From NCBI GenBank assembly GCA_025453605.1, contig JALOPZ010000002.1:258631-322630 (forward strand): a stretch of DNA of 64,000 nucleotides, in the 5' to 3' direction. The notes beneath the pieces were generated by a model. The model searched no databases and had not been told where the DNA came from. It saw only the letters and a list, made by a program, of their open reading frames with translations. A program made the translations under genes and the position numbers. Within the stretch, counting starts at the first letter, position 1, and every line of letters begins with the position of its first letter. Origin of the DNA: Candidatus Margulisiibacteriota bacterium (GTDB taxonomy: Bacteria; Margulisbacteria; WOR-1; O2-12-FULL-45-9; XYB2-FULL-48-7). This document shows positions 14,717 to 25,730 of this stretch, in pieces.

Positions 14717-15772
14717 ATGAGAATAATCCTCCGATCGGCACCAGACCGGATGCAGCGTCTGGTAAACCTGACCAGAGAGCGGATCTTTGCTTTTCATCCC
14801 AAAGGGAAGCTGATCGCCAGCACCTGTCACCAACTGGCCGCGCAGCAGCCGCTTACGCCCGAGCTCCTGGCCGAAGTCAGGACAGCGGTCACCTCGATCA
14901 GCCGGCGTGAGCTGGAGCGTGATTTTCGGATCGGCCACCATCTGCTCGACGGGACCGGCCAGACCTTGTTTGGCCTGGTGGCTGACGCTTTTGCTCCGCT
15001 CGGGATCGAGCGGGCGGACCTGAACGGAATGAGCTGGCGGACGACCGAATCGGCGATCGGCAACATCAGACGCAAGGTCAGCCAGCACGCGCCCGAATTG
15101 TGGGCCGCGATCATTGCGGCTGACCAGTTGGACGTTCCCGGGTTAATTGAACTGAGGGCGAGAGTGATCAAGACCCTGACCCGGAAAAAGTTTGAAGCCT
15201 GGGGGCTGGGTGGTTTTGCCAGCGCGCCCGGTATGGCGGGGATCAAACAGGCGCTTGAACTATCTTTTCCATGCTTGACCGATCCGCGGCTGGCCTCGTC
15301 CCGACTGGAACAGCTCGGCCGGGCGGCGAAAAAATATCTGGCCCGGGCGGAGCGGGCCAAAATATTAAAAAACCGACTGTACTGGACGTCCCGGGCCAAT
15401 GAACTACTGACCGAGATCATTCGGGCGATCAATCCGGCTTTTAAAGAATTCGACCGGCTGGAGCATCATTTCCGGCAGCACGGCCTCCAGCTGACCGCCG
15501 CTGATATCGATGAATTGACGGTCGGGCTGGCCGATTCGCGCCGCAAACTGCGGGAAAATACCCGGCAGATCTGGGACGTCATGCGGCAGGTAGTCACCGA
15601 CTCCGCCCTCAAGGTCAATTCTCCCTGGGTCAAGAAATATTCGCTCCAGGTCTTTGACCTTTTACTGGGCAAGAACTGGCGTGCTTTTTTGAAGGATGAT
15701 GTCCATCTTGTCGCCCTACCGACCAATTACCTGGAAACCTGGCCGGTCAGAACCGATTTGGCGAAAAGCTAG
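14717..15772 (+). CDS. unrecognised 351-residue soluble protein
   Basis: A 351-residue, Arg- and Leu-rich, probably all-helical protein with no signal peptide, membrane helix or known motif. Features seen: a first domain to about residue 120 (GMSWRTTESAIGNIRRKV near its end), a helical middle with clustered basic residues (AAKKYLARAERAKILKN, about 200-216), and a C-terminal helical region (DSRRKLRENTRQIWDVMRQV). No enzyme signature could be found. It is divergent from the GT26 gene, has a sigma-28-like element 8 nt upstream and no ribosome site, and is 32 nt upstream of pgm. Function unknown. Confidence 0.7.
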   Translation: MRIILRSAPDRMQRLVNLTRERIFAFHPKGKLIASTCHQLAAQQPLTPELLAEVRTAVTSISRRELERDFRIGHHLLDGTGQTLFGLVADAFAPLGIERADLNGMSWRTTESAIGNIRRKVSQHAPELWAAIIAADQLDVPGLIELRARVIKTLTRKKFEAWGLGGFASAPGMAGIKQALELSFPCLTDPRLASSRLEQLGRAAKKYLARAERAKILKNRLYWTSRANELLTEIIRAINPAFKEFDRLEHHFRQHGLQLTAADIDELTVGLADSRRKLRENTRQIWDVMRQVVTDSALKVNSPWVKKYSLQVFDLLLGKNWRAFLKDDVHLVALPTNYLETWPVRTDLAKS

Positions 15773-15804
15773 AAATATATTAGAATGAAACGGAGGAAAG
15801 GAAA

Positions 15805-17439
15805 ATGACGATCAGCCCTTTAGCCGGAAAAAAAGCCCCTGCTTCGATCCTGATCAATGTCCAGAGCTTGCGGCGCGCTTATTACGAAACAGCGCCAGGC
15901 AAACGGGTGGAGTTTGGGACGTCGGGGCACCGCGGCAGCGCCTTGAACGGTTCGTTCAATGAGCCGCACATCGCGGCCGTTTGTCAGGCGATCGCCGAAT
16001 ACCGGCACGGCCAGAACGTGACTGGGCCTCTCTTCCTCGGCATGGATTCCCACGCCCTCTCCGAGCCGGCGATGAAGACCGCCCTGGAGGTTTTGGCCGC
16101 GAACAGGGTCGAAGTGATGGCGCAGTTAACCGAAGATAACCGGCGCTTTACGCCGACTCCGGCTATCTCGCACGCGATCCTCTCGTTCAACCGTGGCCGG
16201 ACGACCGGCCTGGCCGATGGCGTGATCATCACCCCGTCGCATAACCCGCCGACCGACGGCGGGATCAAGTACAATCCGCCGCACGGCGGCCCGGCCGACG
16301 TCGACGCGACCGGTGTGATCGAAAAGCGGGCGAATCAGATCATGGCCGCCGGTAACCGGGAAGTTAACCGTCTCCCTTACGAGGCCGCGCTTACGGCCGG
16401 GACCACTCACCAGTTCGACTACGTCACCCCCTATGTCAACGCGCTCGGAGAGATAATCGATATGGCGGCGATCAGAGCGGCCGGCCTGCGGATCGGCGCC
16501 GACACGCTCGGCGGCACCACCCTGGCCTACTGGGGCCCGATCGCGGATAAATACGGTTTGGATATTACGATCCTCCATCCGGAAGTCGATCTTACTTTTG
16601 GCTTCATGACGGTTGACTGGGACGGCAAGATCCGGATGGATTGTTCTTCCCCGTACGCGATGGCGAGCCTGATCGAGTTAAAGAACAAATATGATATCGC
16701 CTTCGGCAACGATGTCGATGCCGACCGGCACGGGATCGTCACTCAGAGCCGCGGTTTATTGAATCCCAATCACTATCTCTCGGTCGCGATCGATTATCTC
16801 TTCCGCGGCCGGACCGGCTGGCGTGCTGATGCCGTGGTCGGCAAGACACTCGTCTCCAGCAGTTTGATCGACCGGGTGGCGCGCGGCCTCGGCCGAAAAT
16901 TATCGGAAGTGCCGGTCGGGTTTAAATGGTTCGTCCCCGGTCTGATCGACGGTTCCTGCGGGTTTGGCGGCGAGGAGTCGGCCGGTGCCTCGTTCCTGAA
17001 AAAGGACGGGTCGGTCTGGACCACTGACAAGGACGGTTTGATCTTGAGCTTGCTGGCCGCCGAGATCACCGCCCGGACCGAGCACGATCCCGGCGTTTAC
17101 TACCAGAAGCTGACCGAGCGGTACGGCGCCCCGGTCTATGCCCGGATCGACGCCGCCGCGACGCCGGAGGAGAAAGCGAAACTGAAGAAGCTCTCCCCCG
17201 ATCAAGTCGCCGGGGACAAGCTGGCCGGCGATCAGATCGTCGCCAAACTGACCCGGGCGCCGGGGAACGACGCACCGATCGGCGGGCTGAAGGTCGTGAC
17301 CGAGCAAGGGTGGTTCGCCGCCCGCCCCTCCGGGACGGAAGACGTCTATAAATTGTATGCCGAAAGCTTCAAAGGGCCGGATCATCTGCAGCAGATCCAG
17401 GCCGAAGCCCGGGCGATCGTCGCCGCCGCTTTAAAATAG
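15805..17439 (+). CDS. pgm: phosphoglucomutase (alpha-D-glucose phosphate-specific)
   Basis: A 544-residue enzyme, the length of the E. coli Pgm subfamily. [14 protein letters not shown] opens the first domain, [18 protein letters not shown] holds the phosphoserine, [10 protein letters not shown] binds the metal, [13 protein letters not shown] recognises the sugar, and [15 protein letters not shown] binds phosphate. It interconverts glucose 1-phosphate and glucose 6-phosphate. Start at 15805 is supported by CGGAGGAAAGG a few bases upstream. It is followed by the methylglyoxal-synthase-like gene, an aldose epimerase and pgi, forming a sugar-phosphate group. A second, shorter phosphohexomutase is at 28816. 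Confidence 0.96.
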   Translation: MTISPLAGKKAPASILINVQSLRRAYYETAPGKRVEFGTSGHRGSALNGSFNEPHIAAVCQAIAEYRHGQNVTGPLFLGMDSHALSEPAMKTALEVLAANRVEVMAQLTEDNRRFTPTPAISHAILSFNRGRTTGLADGVIITPSHNPPTDGGIKYNPPHGGPADVDATGVIEKRANQIMAAGNREVNRLPYEAALTAGTTHQFDYVTPYVNALGEIIDMAAIRAAGLRIGADTLGGTTLAYWGPIADKYGLDITILHPEVDLTFGFMTVDWDGKIRMDCSSPYAMASLIELKNKYDIAFGNDVDADRHGIVTQSRGLLNPNHYLSVAIDYLFRGRTGWRADAVVGKTLVSSSLIDRVARGLGRKLSEVPVGFKWFVPGLIDGSCGFGGEESAGASFLKKDGSVWTTDKDGLILSLLAAEITARTEHDPGVYYQKLTERYGAPVYARIDAAATPEEKAKLKKLSPDQVAGDKLAGDQIVAKLTRAPGNDAPIGGLKVVTEQGWFAARPSGTEDVYKLYAESFKGPDHLQQIQAEARAIVAAALK

Positions 17440-17440
17440 C

Positions 17441-17468
17441 TGAAATTTTCCGGCCGGCGGTCCGACAG
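17441..17468 (+). promoter_or_regulatory. possible sigma-28-like promoter
   Basis: TGAAATTT (17441-17448), 12-nt spacer, TCCGACAG (17461-17468), which matches five of eight -10 positions. The first half begins 1 nt after the pgm stop, and the ATG at 17476 lies 7 nt after the -10. The geometry matches the better examples, but the -10 is weak. Confidence 0.35.
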
Positions 17469-17475
17469 TTAGCTG

Positions 17476-18300
17476 ATGACCACTATCGCAAAACCGACCC
17501 TGGCGATCCTAGCTTCCCCCGCGACCCGCAAACCGGGCGGAGCGGCCTATAAACTCGTCGAAGAGAACTTAGTCCGACTGCGCCGATACCGGATCATTAC
17601 CACCGGCGGTGTCGGCCGCGATCTTTTTGAACAGGGGCCCGGTCACGGCCTCGACGTCCACCCCTACCTGCCGTCCGACCAGGGCGGATTGGTCCAGATC
17701 GCCGCCGATATAGTCGACAAAAGTTGCCAGGCGGTGGTCAATATCGCTGACATCACCAAGGTCCAGAGCGTCTTCTCCTGGGTCTCCAACAACACGATTT
17801 TTAATCAGGCGCTCCACCACGACTGCGAAATGATGATCAATCCGCGTTCGGCCCAGCTGTGGGTCGAAGGCCGGACCGGCGTGGTCGACCCGGCGCAAGA
17901 GACCCTGGCCCTGATCGCGCACAGCGAGGCCGGCAACCGGAAGCCGAAAGAAGAGATCGCCGCCCTGGCGACTGAATACAGTGCCGAGTTTGCCCGCTTT
18001 AAGCGGATCATCTGCACCGGTACGACGGCCAAAGAATTATCCACTCAAGTTCCGGACCTGACTGACCAGTTCTTTGGCTATTCATCTGGGATGACCGGCG
18101 GCGACGCCCAGATCGCCCGGGAGATCGTCGAAGGACGCTGCCAGCATGTCATCTTTTTGATCAATCCCCGCTGGGCGCAGCCGCACCAGCAGGACGTTTT
18201 TCTCTTCAACGATATTGCCCGCAAGACTAATATCAATATCCTCTTCACCAATCAGAGTGCCTGGCGCTGGGCGGGGGCGTTACGGCAGGAATTGGCATGA
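17476..18300 (+). CDS. tandem methylglyoxal-synthase-like protein
   Basis: A 274-residue protein made of two MGS-like domains, while normal methylglyoxal synthase has one domain of about 150. Domain 2 (about 140-274) has the landmarks CTGTTAKEL, GMTGGDAQIA and AQPHQQDV, matching the phosphate-binding TGTT, the GGDxQ catalytic Asp and the PHxxD motif of MgsA. The FWDP-type Asp is replaced by Asn (LINPRW). Domain 1 (about 5-135) keeps the fold pattern (ITTGGVGRDL, SDQGGLVQIA) but lacks the catalytic Asp. Methylglyoxal synthase converts DHAP to methylglyoxal. Its place between pgm and aldose epimerase and near pgi fits sugar-phosphate metabolism or sensing. It could be an active enzyme with a pseudo-domain, or a ligand sensor. 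Confidence 0.75.
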   Translation: MTTIAKPTLAILASPATRKPGGAAYKLVEENLVRLRRYRIITTGGVGRDLFEQGPGHGLDVHPYLPSDQGGLVQIAADIVDKSCQAVVNIADITKVQSVFSWVSNNTIFNQALHHDCEMMINPRSAQLWVEGRTGVVDPAQETLALIAHSEAGNRKPKEEIAALATEYSAEFARFKRIICTGTTAKELSTQVPDLTDQFFGYSSGMTGGDAQIAREIVEGRCQHVIFLINPRWAQPHQQDVFLFNDIARKTNINILFTNQSAWRWAGALRQELA

Positions 18301-19088
18301 TCACCCTGGAAAAACATCGCTCGATCGTCACGCTCGATCCGCGCGGCGGCAAGTTCGCCTGGCAGTTCGGCTACCGGCCGATCCTGGCCCGGGTGCCAGG
18401 CAACGGCCGGCAAACCCATTTTTGCTTCCCGGTCTTTGGCCGCCCAGCCGGACCACTGCCGGGCGCCAGTCAGCCGCTGGACCGGCACGGTTTTTTGCGG
18501 ACCAGCGAATTGACGGTCGAACAAGAGAGCGGGACGAACGCGATCCTGTCGCTGACCGATCAGACGGTGACAGATAAAGCCGCTCTCCGGCAGACGTTTC
18601 CCTTCCCTTTCCGGGTCGGCTTGAACCTTAATTTGCTCGAAGAGAACGCCTTGCAGGTCCGGTTGTCATATCGCAACCTGAGCGATCAGACGGTGCCGGT
18701 CGATCTCGCTCTCCATTCGTATTTCCCTTATAGCGAAGCTGGGGTAGCCCTGGTTGATATGCACCAACAACCTTACGAAGCGTTCAGCGAGGGGATCAAG
18801 ATCGGCGACGGGATCCTGAGCCGGCAACTGATCGGCGGCCCGCTGGTCAATCGGGATTGGCGGTTCCGGGCGGGACCAGAAAACGACCTATGCCGACTGC
18901 TCTATCTGGACCGGCTGATGATCTCCCTGGAGACCAGCGCCTCAAAACCGGCGGTCACCCACTGGATGGTGTGGACGGAGCCGCCGCAGGGGACTTTTCT
19001 CTGCGCCGAGCCGATGATCAGCGGACTTCAGATTGAGCCGGCCGGGACAGCGATCCTCGATGTTCTGATCCGGACCAACCTCTCGTGA
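18297..19088 (+). CDS. aldose 1-epimerase family protein
   Basis: A 263-residue galactose-mutarotase-like protein. DRHGFLRTSEL and LALHSYFPYSE (with the catalytic-region His) are typical, and the C-terminal half keeps the beta-sandwich pattern with VWTEPPQGTFLCAEPM near the end. It interconverts alpha and beta anomers of a hexose or a hexose 6-phosphate (YeaD-like). The expected catalytic Glu may be the one in CAEPM. Its ATG overlaps the previous stop by 4 nt, so it is coupled to the MGS-like gene, and pgi follows. This context favours a glucose 6-phosphate epimerase role, but that is inference. Confidence 0.85.
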   Translation: MITLEKHRSIVTLDPRGGKFAWQFGYRPILARVPGNGRQTHFCFPVFGRPAGPLPGASQPLDRHGFLRTSELTVEQESGTNAILSLTDQTVTDKAALRQTFPFPFRVGLNLNLLEENALQVRLSYRNLSDQTVPVDLALHSYFPYSEAGVALVDMHQQPYEAFSEGIKIGDGILSRQLIGGPLVNRDWRFRAGPENDLCRLLYLDRLMISLETSASKPAVTHWMVWTEPPQGTFLCAEPMISGLQIEPAGTAILDVLIRTNLS

Positions 19089-19094
19089 TATAAT
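19086..19094 (+). promoter_or_regulatory. extended -10 promoter before pgi
   Basis: TGA followed by TATAAT (19089-19094) overlaps the stop codon of the epimerase gene. The pgi ATG lies 9 nt downstream without a Shine-Dalgarno sequence. Confidence 0.55.
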
Positions 19095-19103
19095 ACCTTT
19101 ATC

Positions 19104-20643
<1,540 letters not shown>

Positions 20644-20651
<8 letters not shown>

Positions 20652-21198
20652 TCAGTGCCAGCGCTTCGGAGCGGGCTTTGGCATCGGTCTGGAAAACACC
20701 GCGTACCGCTGAGGTGATCGCCTTGGTCCCCGGTTTTTTAACCCCGCGCATCGACATGCAGAGATGTTCCGCTTCGATCACGACCAGGACCCCCTGCGGT
20801 TGAAGTTTGGCCATTAAACAATCGGCGACCTGGCTGGTTAGGCGCTCCTGGACCTGCGGCCGTTTAGCGTAACCCTCTACTACCCTGATCAGTTTGGACA
20901 GTCCGGTGATCCGTCCCTTGGTCGGGATATAGACGACGTGCGCTTTGCCGACAAAAGGGACGAGATGGTGCTCGCAGATCGAATAGAACGGGATGTCCTT
21001 GAGCATCACCATCTCTTCGTGCTCGCCCTGCTTAAAGATCGTCAGCTCTTTCCCCGGATCGATGTTCAGACCAGAGAAGAGGTCGGCGTAGAGTTCGGCG
21101 ACCCGACGCGGGGTTTCCTTGAGGCCGGCCCGGTCAACGTCTTCCCCCAGGGCGATCAAGATCTCTTTTACCGCTTTGGCGATCCGTTTCTTGTCCAT
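20644..21198 (-). CDS. folE: GTP cyclohydrolase I
   Basis: A 184-residue GTP cyclohydrolase I of normal bacterial length. [20 protein letters not shown] carries the zinc-binding Cys and His, GLSKLIRVV and [13 protein letters not shown] follow, and the second Cys is in [16 protein letters not shown]. It makes 7,8-dihydroneopterin triphosphate from GTP for folate and for the queuosine pathway (queE at 6581). Its ATG overlaps the fhs stop (TAATG). It is the last gene of the minus-strand operon aroQ-pepP-ispD-PAP2-dxs-fhs-folE, which suits a one-carbon/folate pair with fhs. Confidence 0.96.
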
Positions 21199-22751
21199 TA
21201 GAATAGTCCCGTGATCTTCCCGTCCGCGGTGACATCCATATTCTCGGCGGCGGGGTGTTTGGGCAAGCCCGGCATTGTCATGATGTCGCCGGCCAGCGCG
21301 ACGACGAATCCAGCTCCGGCGGACGGCTTCAGCTCGCGGATGGTGATCCGGAAGCCGCGCGGCCGACCGTACGCCTTGGGATTATCGCTTAATGAATACT
21401 GGGTCTTGGCGATGCAAACCGGGACCTGCCCGAAACCGTTCTCCGCCAGCAAAGCCAGGTCAGCCTGCGCTTTGGCGGTGTAATCGACGCCGTCGGCGCC
21501 GTAGATCCTGGTCGCGATCAGCTCGATCTTCTCCGTTAACGGTAAATTGAGGTCGTAAAGCGGTTTAAAAGCCGACCGTTGTTCAGTTGCCTTAACGACC
21601 GCTTTTGCCAGCGCCTTGCCGCCTTTCCCCCCCTTGGCCCAAACGTCGGACTCTTCTGCCGGGACGCCGAGCTTAACGCACTCCGCGATGATCCCGGCGA
21701 TGTCGGCGTCGCTGTCATTGGCTTTGCGGTTGACCGCGATCACGACCGGGACGCCGAAGAGCTGGAGATTCTCTACGTGTTTGGCCACATTGTCGTAGCC
21801 GTTCCGCTCGATCGCCTGGCGGGTGACAACGAGGACGGCGGCCGCCGGCGTCAGCCCGGCAACGCGGCACTTGATGTCAAAGAACTTCTCCGCCCCCAGG
21901 TCGGTCGCGAACCCGGCCTCGGTCACGACATAGTCGGCCAGCTTGAGCGCCATTTCGGTGGCGACGATCGTGTTGCAGCCGTGGGCGATGTTGGCAAAAG
22001 GCCCGCCGTGAATGAACGCCGGCGTCCCTTCGATCGTCTGGCAGAGGGTCGGCTTGAGCGCGTCAAACATCAGAAGCGCCATGGCGCCGTTCGCCTTGAG
22101 GTCGGCCGCGGTGACCGGTTTCCCCTGCCGGTCGTAAGCGACGATAATCCGGCCGAGCCGCGCTTTCATATCGGCCAGGTCCTGGGAGAGACAAAGGATA
22201 GCCATCACCTCCGACGAGGCGGTGATGTCGAACTGGCCGCGCAGGGAGCGATCGTTAATGTCCATCACCCGTTTCCAGACGATCCGCCCCTCGTCGATCC
22301 CGCGCTCGTTCCCCTGGTAGATGTGATTGTAGACCATCGCCGCCAGCAGGTTATGGGCGGAGGTGATCATGTGCATATCGCTGGTCAGGTGGAGGTTGAT
22401 ATCCTCCATCGGCAGGACCTGAGAGCAGCCGCCGCCAGCGGCGCCCCCTTTCATCCCCATGACCGGTCCGAGCGATGGTTCGCGGATACAGACCAGGGCG
22501 TTGGGGAGCGCCTGGGCCAGCCCGATCGTCGTCGTCGTCTTCCCCTCGCCTTGCGGCGTCGGGGTCATGGCGGTGACCAGGATCAGTTTGCCGGTCTTGG
22601 CTTTTTTCAGATGCTTGAACGCTTTGAGGTTGATCTTCGCCTTGTAACAACCGTGCAGCTCAACGTCATTAAGATCGATCCCCGCCTGTTTGGCGATGTT
22701 CACGATCAGTTTTAATTTGGCTTTCTGGGCGATCTCAATGTCGGTTTTCAC
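21198..22751 (-). CDS. fhs: formate--tetrahydrofolate ligase
   Basis: A 517-residue enzyme, about 40 residues shorter than common Fhs (near 555). The ATP-binding loop [20 protein letters not shown] is at about 63-82; [19 protein letters not shown] and [10 protein letters not shown] are further signatures. It makes 10-formyl-THF from formate, THF and ATP, linking formate to purine synthesis or to the methyl branch of acetogenesis. The start is GTG, overlapping the dxs stop by 4 nt. Which surface loops account for the shorter length was not worked out. Confidence 0.95.
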   Translation of the reverse strand: MKTDIEIAQKAKLKLIVNIAKQAGIDLNDVELHGCYKAKINLKAFKHLKKAKTGKLILVTAMTPTPQGEGKTTTTIGLAQALPNALVCIREPSLGPVMGMKGGAAGGGCSQVLPMEDINLHLTSDMHMITSAHNLLAAMVYNHIYQGNERGIDEGRIVWKRVMDINDRSLRGQFDITASSEVMAILCLSQDLADMKARLGRIIVAYDRQGKPVTAADLKANGAMALLMFDALKPTLCQTIEGTPAFIHGGPFANIAHGCNTIVATEMALKLADYVVTEAGFATDLGAEKFFDIKCRVAGLTPAAAVLVVTRQAIERNGYDNVAKHVENLQLFGVPVVIAVNRKANDSDADIAGIIAECVKLGVPAEESDVWAKGGKGGKALAKAVVKATEQRSAFKPLYDLNLPLTEKIELIATRIYGADGVDYTAKAQADLALLAENGFGQVPVCIAKTQYSLSDNPKAYGRPRGFRITIRELKPSAGAGFVVALAGDIMTMPGLPKHPAAENMDVTADGKITGLF

Positions 22752-24613
22752 AGGTTCTCCTTGATCTTGCGGAATATCCCTTCGCCGGTCAAGCCGTATT
22801 TGGCCAGGACCTCATCCCGCTGGCCGTGTTCAATGAAGGCGGTCGGCAGGCCGAGCCGGAGCGTCTTGACGCTGACCCGTTCCTGATCGAGCAGTTCCAG
22901 GACCGCTGAGCCGAACCCCCCTTCCAGTCCCCCCTCCTCGATCGTGACCAGCAGACCGCAATCCCTGGCGGCCTGCAGGATCAACTCCCGGTCGAGCGGT
23001 TTAACGAACCGGGCGTTGATCACCGCGCAATTGCCCAGCTGTTTGGCGGCGGCGATCGCCGGGCTGACCATGGAACCGAGGGCCACAATGCGGACCGCGG
23101 CGCGCGGATCGCCGAAAACGACTTCGCCTTTGCCGAGGGTTATCTCAGGTGACGATTTCCGCTCCAGTCTGGCGGCGGCGCCGCGCGGGTAACGGAGGGC
23201 GACCGGGCCGGGGTGTTGGACCGCGAAAGCGAGCATTTTCTTCAGCTCCGAATCGTCACCCGGCGCCATCACGACGATATTCGGCAGACAGCGGAGATAA
23301 GCAAGATCAAAGAGCCCATTGTGCGTCGCCCCGTCTTCGCCGACGATCCCGCCCCGGTCGATCGCAAACGTCACCGGCAGGTTCTGCAGGCAGACGTCGT
23401 GGGCGATCTCGTCAAAAGCGCGCTGGAGAAAGGTCGAGTAAATTGCGACGACCGGCCGGCTGCCCCCCTTGGCCATGGCGCCGGCCATGGTTACCGCATG
23501 TTCTTCGGCAATGCCGACATCGATGAAGCGCTCCGGGAACGCCTGGGCAAAATCGTCGAGCCCGGTCCCGTCGAGCATGGCGGCGGTGACCGCGACGATC
23601 CGCTCATCCGCTCTGGCCAGCTCGGTCAGCGCCTGGCCAAAGGCTTGAGTGTAGGTGGTTTTACCGTTACCGTTGAGCGGTTTACCGCTTTCGATCTCGT
23701 AGGGGCCGGTCCCGTGAAAGCGGGTCGGGTCATGCTCGGCCGGTGGGTAGCCTTTCCCTTTCTTGGTCAGCACGTGGATCAGGACCGGTCCGGGGACGTC
23801 CTTGGCGTGATGGAGGGTGCTGATGATCAGCGGGATGTTATGGCCGTCGATCGGGCCGAAATACTTGAAGCCGAGCTCTTCAAAGATCACGTCGACCTTA
23901 AAACTGACGACAATGTGCTTGGTCCGGTCCTTTAGTTTACGGGCCGCTTCGAACATGGAAACCCCGACCCGCGGGATCCGCTTGACCAGTTTTTCGATCC
24001 GGTTGCGCAGCTCGACGTAGGCGTTACTGGTGGTCACCTGGGTCAGGTAATTGGCGATCGAGCCGACATTACGGGAGATCGACATATCGTTGTCGTTAAG
24101 GATCACGATCACGTTGCTCTTAAGGCCGTTGACGTTGTTGATCGCCTCGTAGGCCAGCCCGCCCGAAAGCGAGCCGTCGCCGATCACCGCCACGACCGCG
24201 TGCTTCTCGTTAGCCAGCTCGCGCGCCTTGACCAGACCGAGCGCCTGGGCGATCGAGGTCGAGGCGTGACCGACGGTGAACTGGTCGTGCGGGCTTTCCT
24301 GCGCGTTGGGGAAACCGGATATGCCGCCGGCTTGCCGCAGGGTCGAGAACGACTCCAGCCGGCCGGTCAGGATCTTATGGGCGTAAGCCTGGTGACCGAC
24401 ATCCCAGACGATCTTGTCCCGGGGGCTGTCGAACGAAGCGTGCAGGGCCAGGGTCAGCTCGACCGCGCCGAGACTGGAGGCGACATGGCCACCGGTCCGG
24501 GCAGTAACCTCGATGATCTTGTGCCTGATCTCGGCCGCCAGCTGTTCCAGCTGTTTGGTCGACAACTCTTTGAGAGTTTCCGGCAGTTTGATCTTATCGA
24601 GTAAAGTAGACAT
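22748..24613 (-). CDS. dxs: 1-deoxy-D-xylulose-5-phosphate synthase
   Basis: A 621-residue thiamine diphosphate enzyme of standard length. GGHVASSLGAVELTLALH and VWDVGHQAYAHKILTGR open the first domain, GDGSLSGGLAYEAIN binds Mg-ThDP, and DVGIAEEHAVTMAGAMA carries the catalytic Glu of the transketolase fold. It condenses pyruvate and glyceraldehyde 3-phosphate, the entry step of the MEP pathway. The upstream PAP2-family gene overlaps its 5' end by 20 nt; ispD lies one gene further upstream. Confidence 0.97.
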   Translation of the reverse strand: MSTLLDKIKLPETLKELSTKQLEQLAAEIRHKIIEVTARTGGHVASSLGAVELTLALHASFDSPRDKIVWDVGHQAYAHKILTGRLESFSTLRQAGGISGFPNAQESPHDQFTVGHASTSIAQALGLVKARELANEKHAVVAVIGDGSLSGGLAYEAINNVNGLKSNVIVILNDNDMSISRNVGSIANYLTQVTTSNAYVELRNRIEKLVKRIPRVGVSMFEAARKLKDRTKHIVVSFKVDVIFEELGFKYFGPIDGHNIPLIISTLHHAKDVPGPVLIHVLTKKGKGYPPAEHDPTRFHGTGPYEIESGKPLNGNGKTTYTQAFGQALTELARADERIVAVTAAMLDGTGLDDFAQAFPERFIDVGIAEEHAVTMAGAMAKGGSRPVVAIYSTFLQRAFDEIAHDVCLQNLPVTFAIDRGGIVGEDGATHNGLFDLAYLRCLPNIVVMAPGDDSELKKMLAFAVQHPGPVALRYPRGAAARLERKSSPEITLGKGEVVFGDPRAAVRIVALGSMVSPAIAAAKQLGNCAVINARFVKPLDRELILQAARDCGLLVTIEEGGLEGGFGSAVLELLDQERVSVKTLRLGLPTAFIEHGQRDEVLAKYGLTGEGIFRKIKENL

Positions 24614-25058
24614 AGTAGGTGAGGAGAGTGATAACGCTGGCCAGGCCGGCGCCGCAGAAAACCTCGATCGGGTCGTGGCCCAGTATCTCCTTCAGCTTTT
24701 CCAGGCGGACCTTGCCGTTGGCGTAGATATCGTCGATGATCTTGTTGAGCATTTCCGCCTGCTTGCCGGCCGCCCGGCGGACGCCGGTGGCGTCGTACAT
24801 CACGATCAGGGCAAAGACCAGTGAGGTGGTAAAGAAAGGAGAACTCCACCCCTGGGTCAGGCCGACCCCGAGCGTCAGTGCGGTGACCGAGGCCGAGTGG
24901 GCCGAAGGCATGCCGCCCGCTTCGAAGAAATGCCAGAGATTGAACTTCCCTTCAGTGATCCAGTAGATCCCCACTTTGATCGATTGGGCGAGGAACCAGG
25001 AGATCACCACCGCCACAAAGGTGAAGTTGTTCAGCAGGGCCAGGATAAAATCGCTCAT
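24594..25058 (-). CDS. divergent PAP2 family membrane protein (DUF212/YuiD-like)
   Basis: A 154-residue protein with about four membrane helices. The family pattern AQSIKVGIYWITEG, GGMPSAHSASVTALTLGVG and VMYDATGVRRAAGKQAEMLN is clear. In acid phosphatase/PAP2 enzymes the SxxxH and Asp motifs hydrolyse lipid phosphates; here GMPSAHS keeps the Ser-Ala-His core. The exact substrate in this family is not established. Its place between dxs and ispD suggests a polyprenyl-phosphate link, but that is inference. It abuts the ispD stop and overlaps dxs by 20 nt. Confidence 0.87.
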   Translation of the reverse strand: MSDFILALLNNFTFVAVVISWFLAQSIKVGIYWITEGKFNLWHFFEAGGMPSAHSASVTALTLGVGLTQGWSSPFFTTSLVFALIVMYDATGVRRAAGKQAEMLNKIIDDIYANGKVRLEKLKEILGHDPIEVFCGAGLASVITLLTYYVYFTR

Positions 25059-25730
25059 CTATTTCTGCCTTCCTTTCAGGATCGCGGTCATGATCTGGAT
25101 GTCCTCGGGCGTCGTTACCTTCAGGTTAGTGTAGCTCCCCATCACCATTTTGACCTTGATGCCGAGCTTTTCGACCGCCATGGCGTCGTCGGTCACCGCC
25201 TCCTTGAGCTGATCGTAGGCTTTCCTGATGATCGGTGCGGTAAAGGTTTGCGGCGTCTGCGCGGCCCAGAGACCGGCCCGGTCGATCGTTTCGCTCTCGA
25301 TCACCTTGGGGCCGTGGTGGTGGACCTTTTTGATCGTATCCTTGACCGGAACGCCGACGATCGCCGCCCCGCAGTCGCGGACCTCCTTGAGCGTATCGTT
25401 GATCAGGTCGGGCGTCACCGCCGGCCGGGCGCCGTCGTGGATGATCACGACCTGGGTTTCTTTGGGGAGCACGGCCAGCCCGTTGCGGACCGAATCCTGG
25501 CGCTCTTTACCGCCCGGGACAACGGCGATGATCTTGTCGGCGCGCAGGCGTTTGGCCAGCGTCAACTGGTCTGCGGCGACGACCAGGATGATCCCGTCGA
25601 CCGCTTTGGTCCGCTGGAAAACGTCGACCGTCCAGGCGAGCATCGGCTTGCCGGCGAGCTTGAGGAACTGCTTCGGCTCCCCCATCCGCTTCCCTTTGCC
25701 GCCCGCGACGATAATGGCGATGTTTTTCAT
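25059..25730 (-). CDS. ispD: 2-C-methyl-D-erythritol 4-phosphate cytidylyltransferase
   Basis: The ATG at 25730 gives 223 residues beginning with the nucleotide-binding motif IIVAGGKGKRMG, so the longer in-frame extension upstream is rejected. VIIHDGARPAV and TPQTF are further family signatures. It joins MEP and CTP to form CDP-ME in the MEP pathway. The start overlaps the stop of the peptidase gene (ATGA). A TATAAT box also lies 9 nt upstream inside that gene, so ispD may have its own near-leaderless promoter. Confidence 0.95.
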   Translation of the reverse strand: MKNIAIIVAGGKGKRMGEPKQFLKLAGKPMLAWTVDVFQRTKAVDGIILVVAADQLTLAKRLRADKIIAVVPGGKERQDSVRNGLAVLPKETQVVIIHDGARPAVTPDLINDTLKEVRDCGAAIVGVPVKDTIKKVHHHGPKVIESETIDRAGLWAAQTPQTFTAPIIRKAYDQLKEAVTDDAMAVEKLGIKVKMVMGSYTNLKVTTPEDIQIMTAILKGRQK

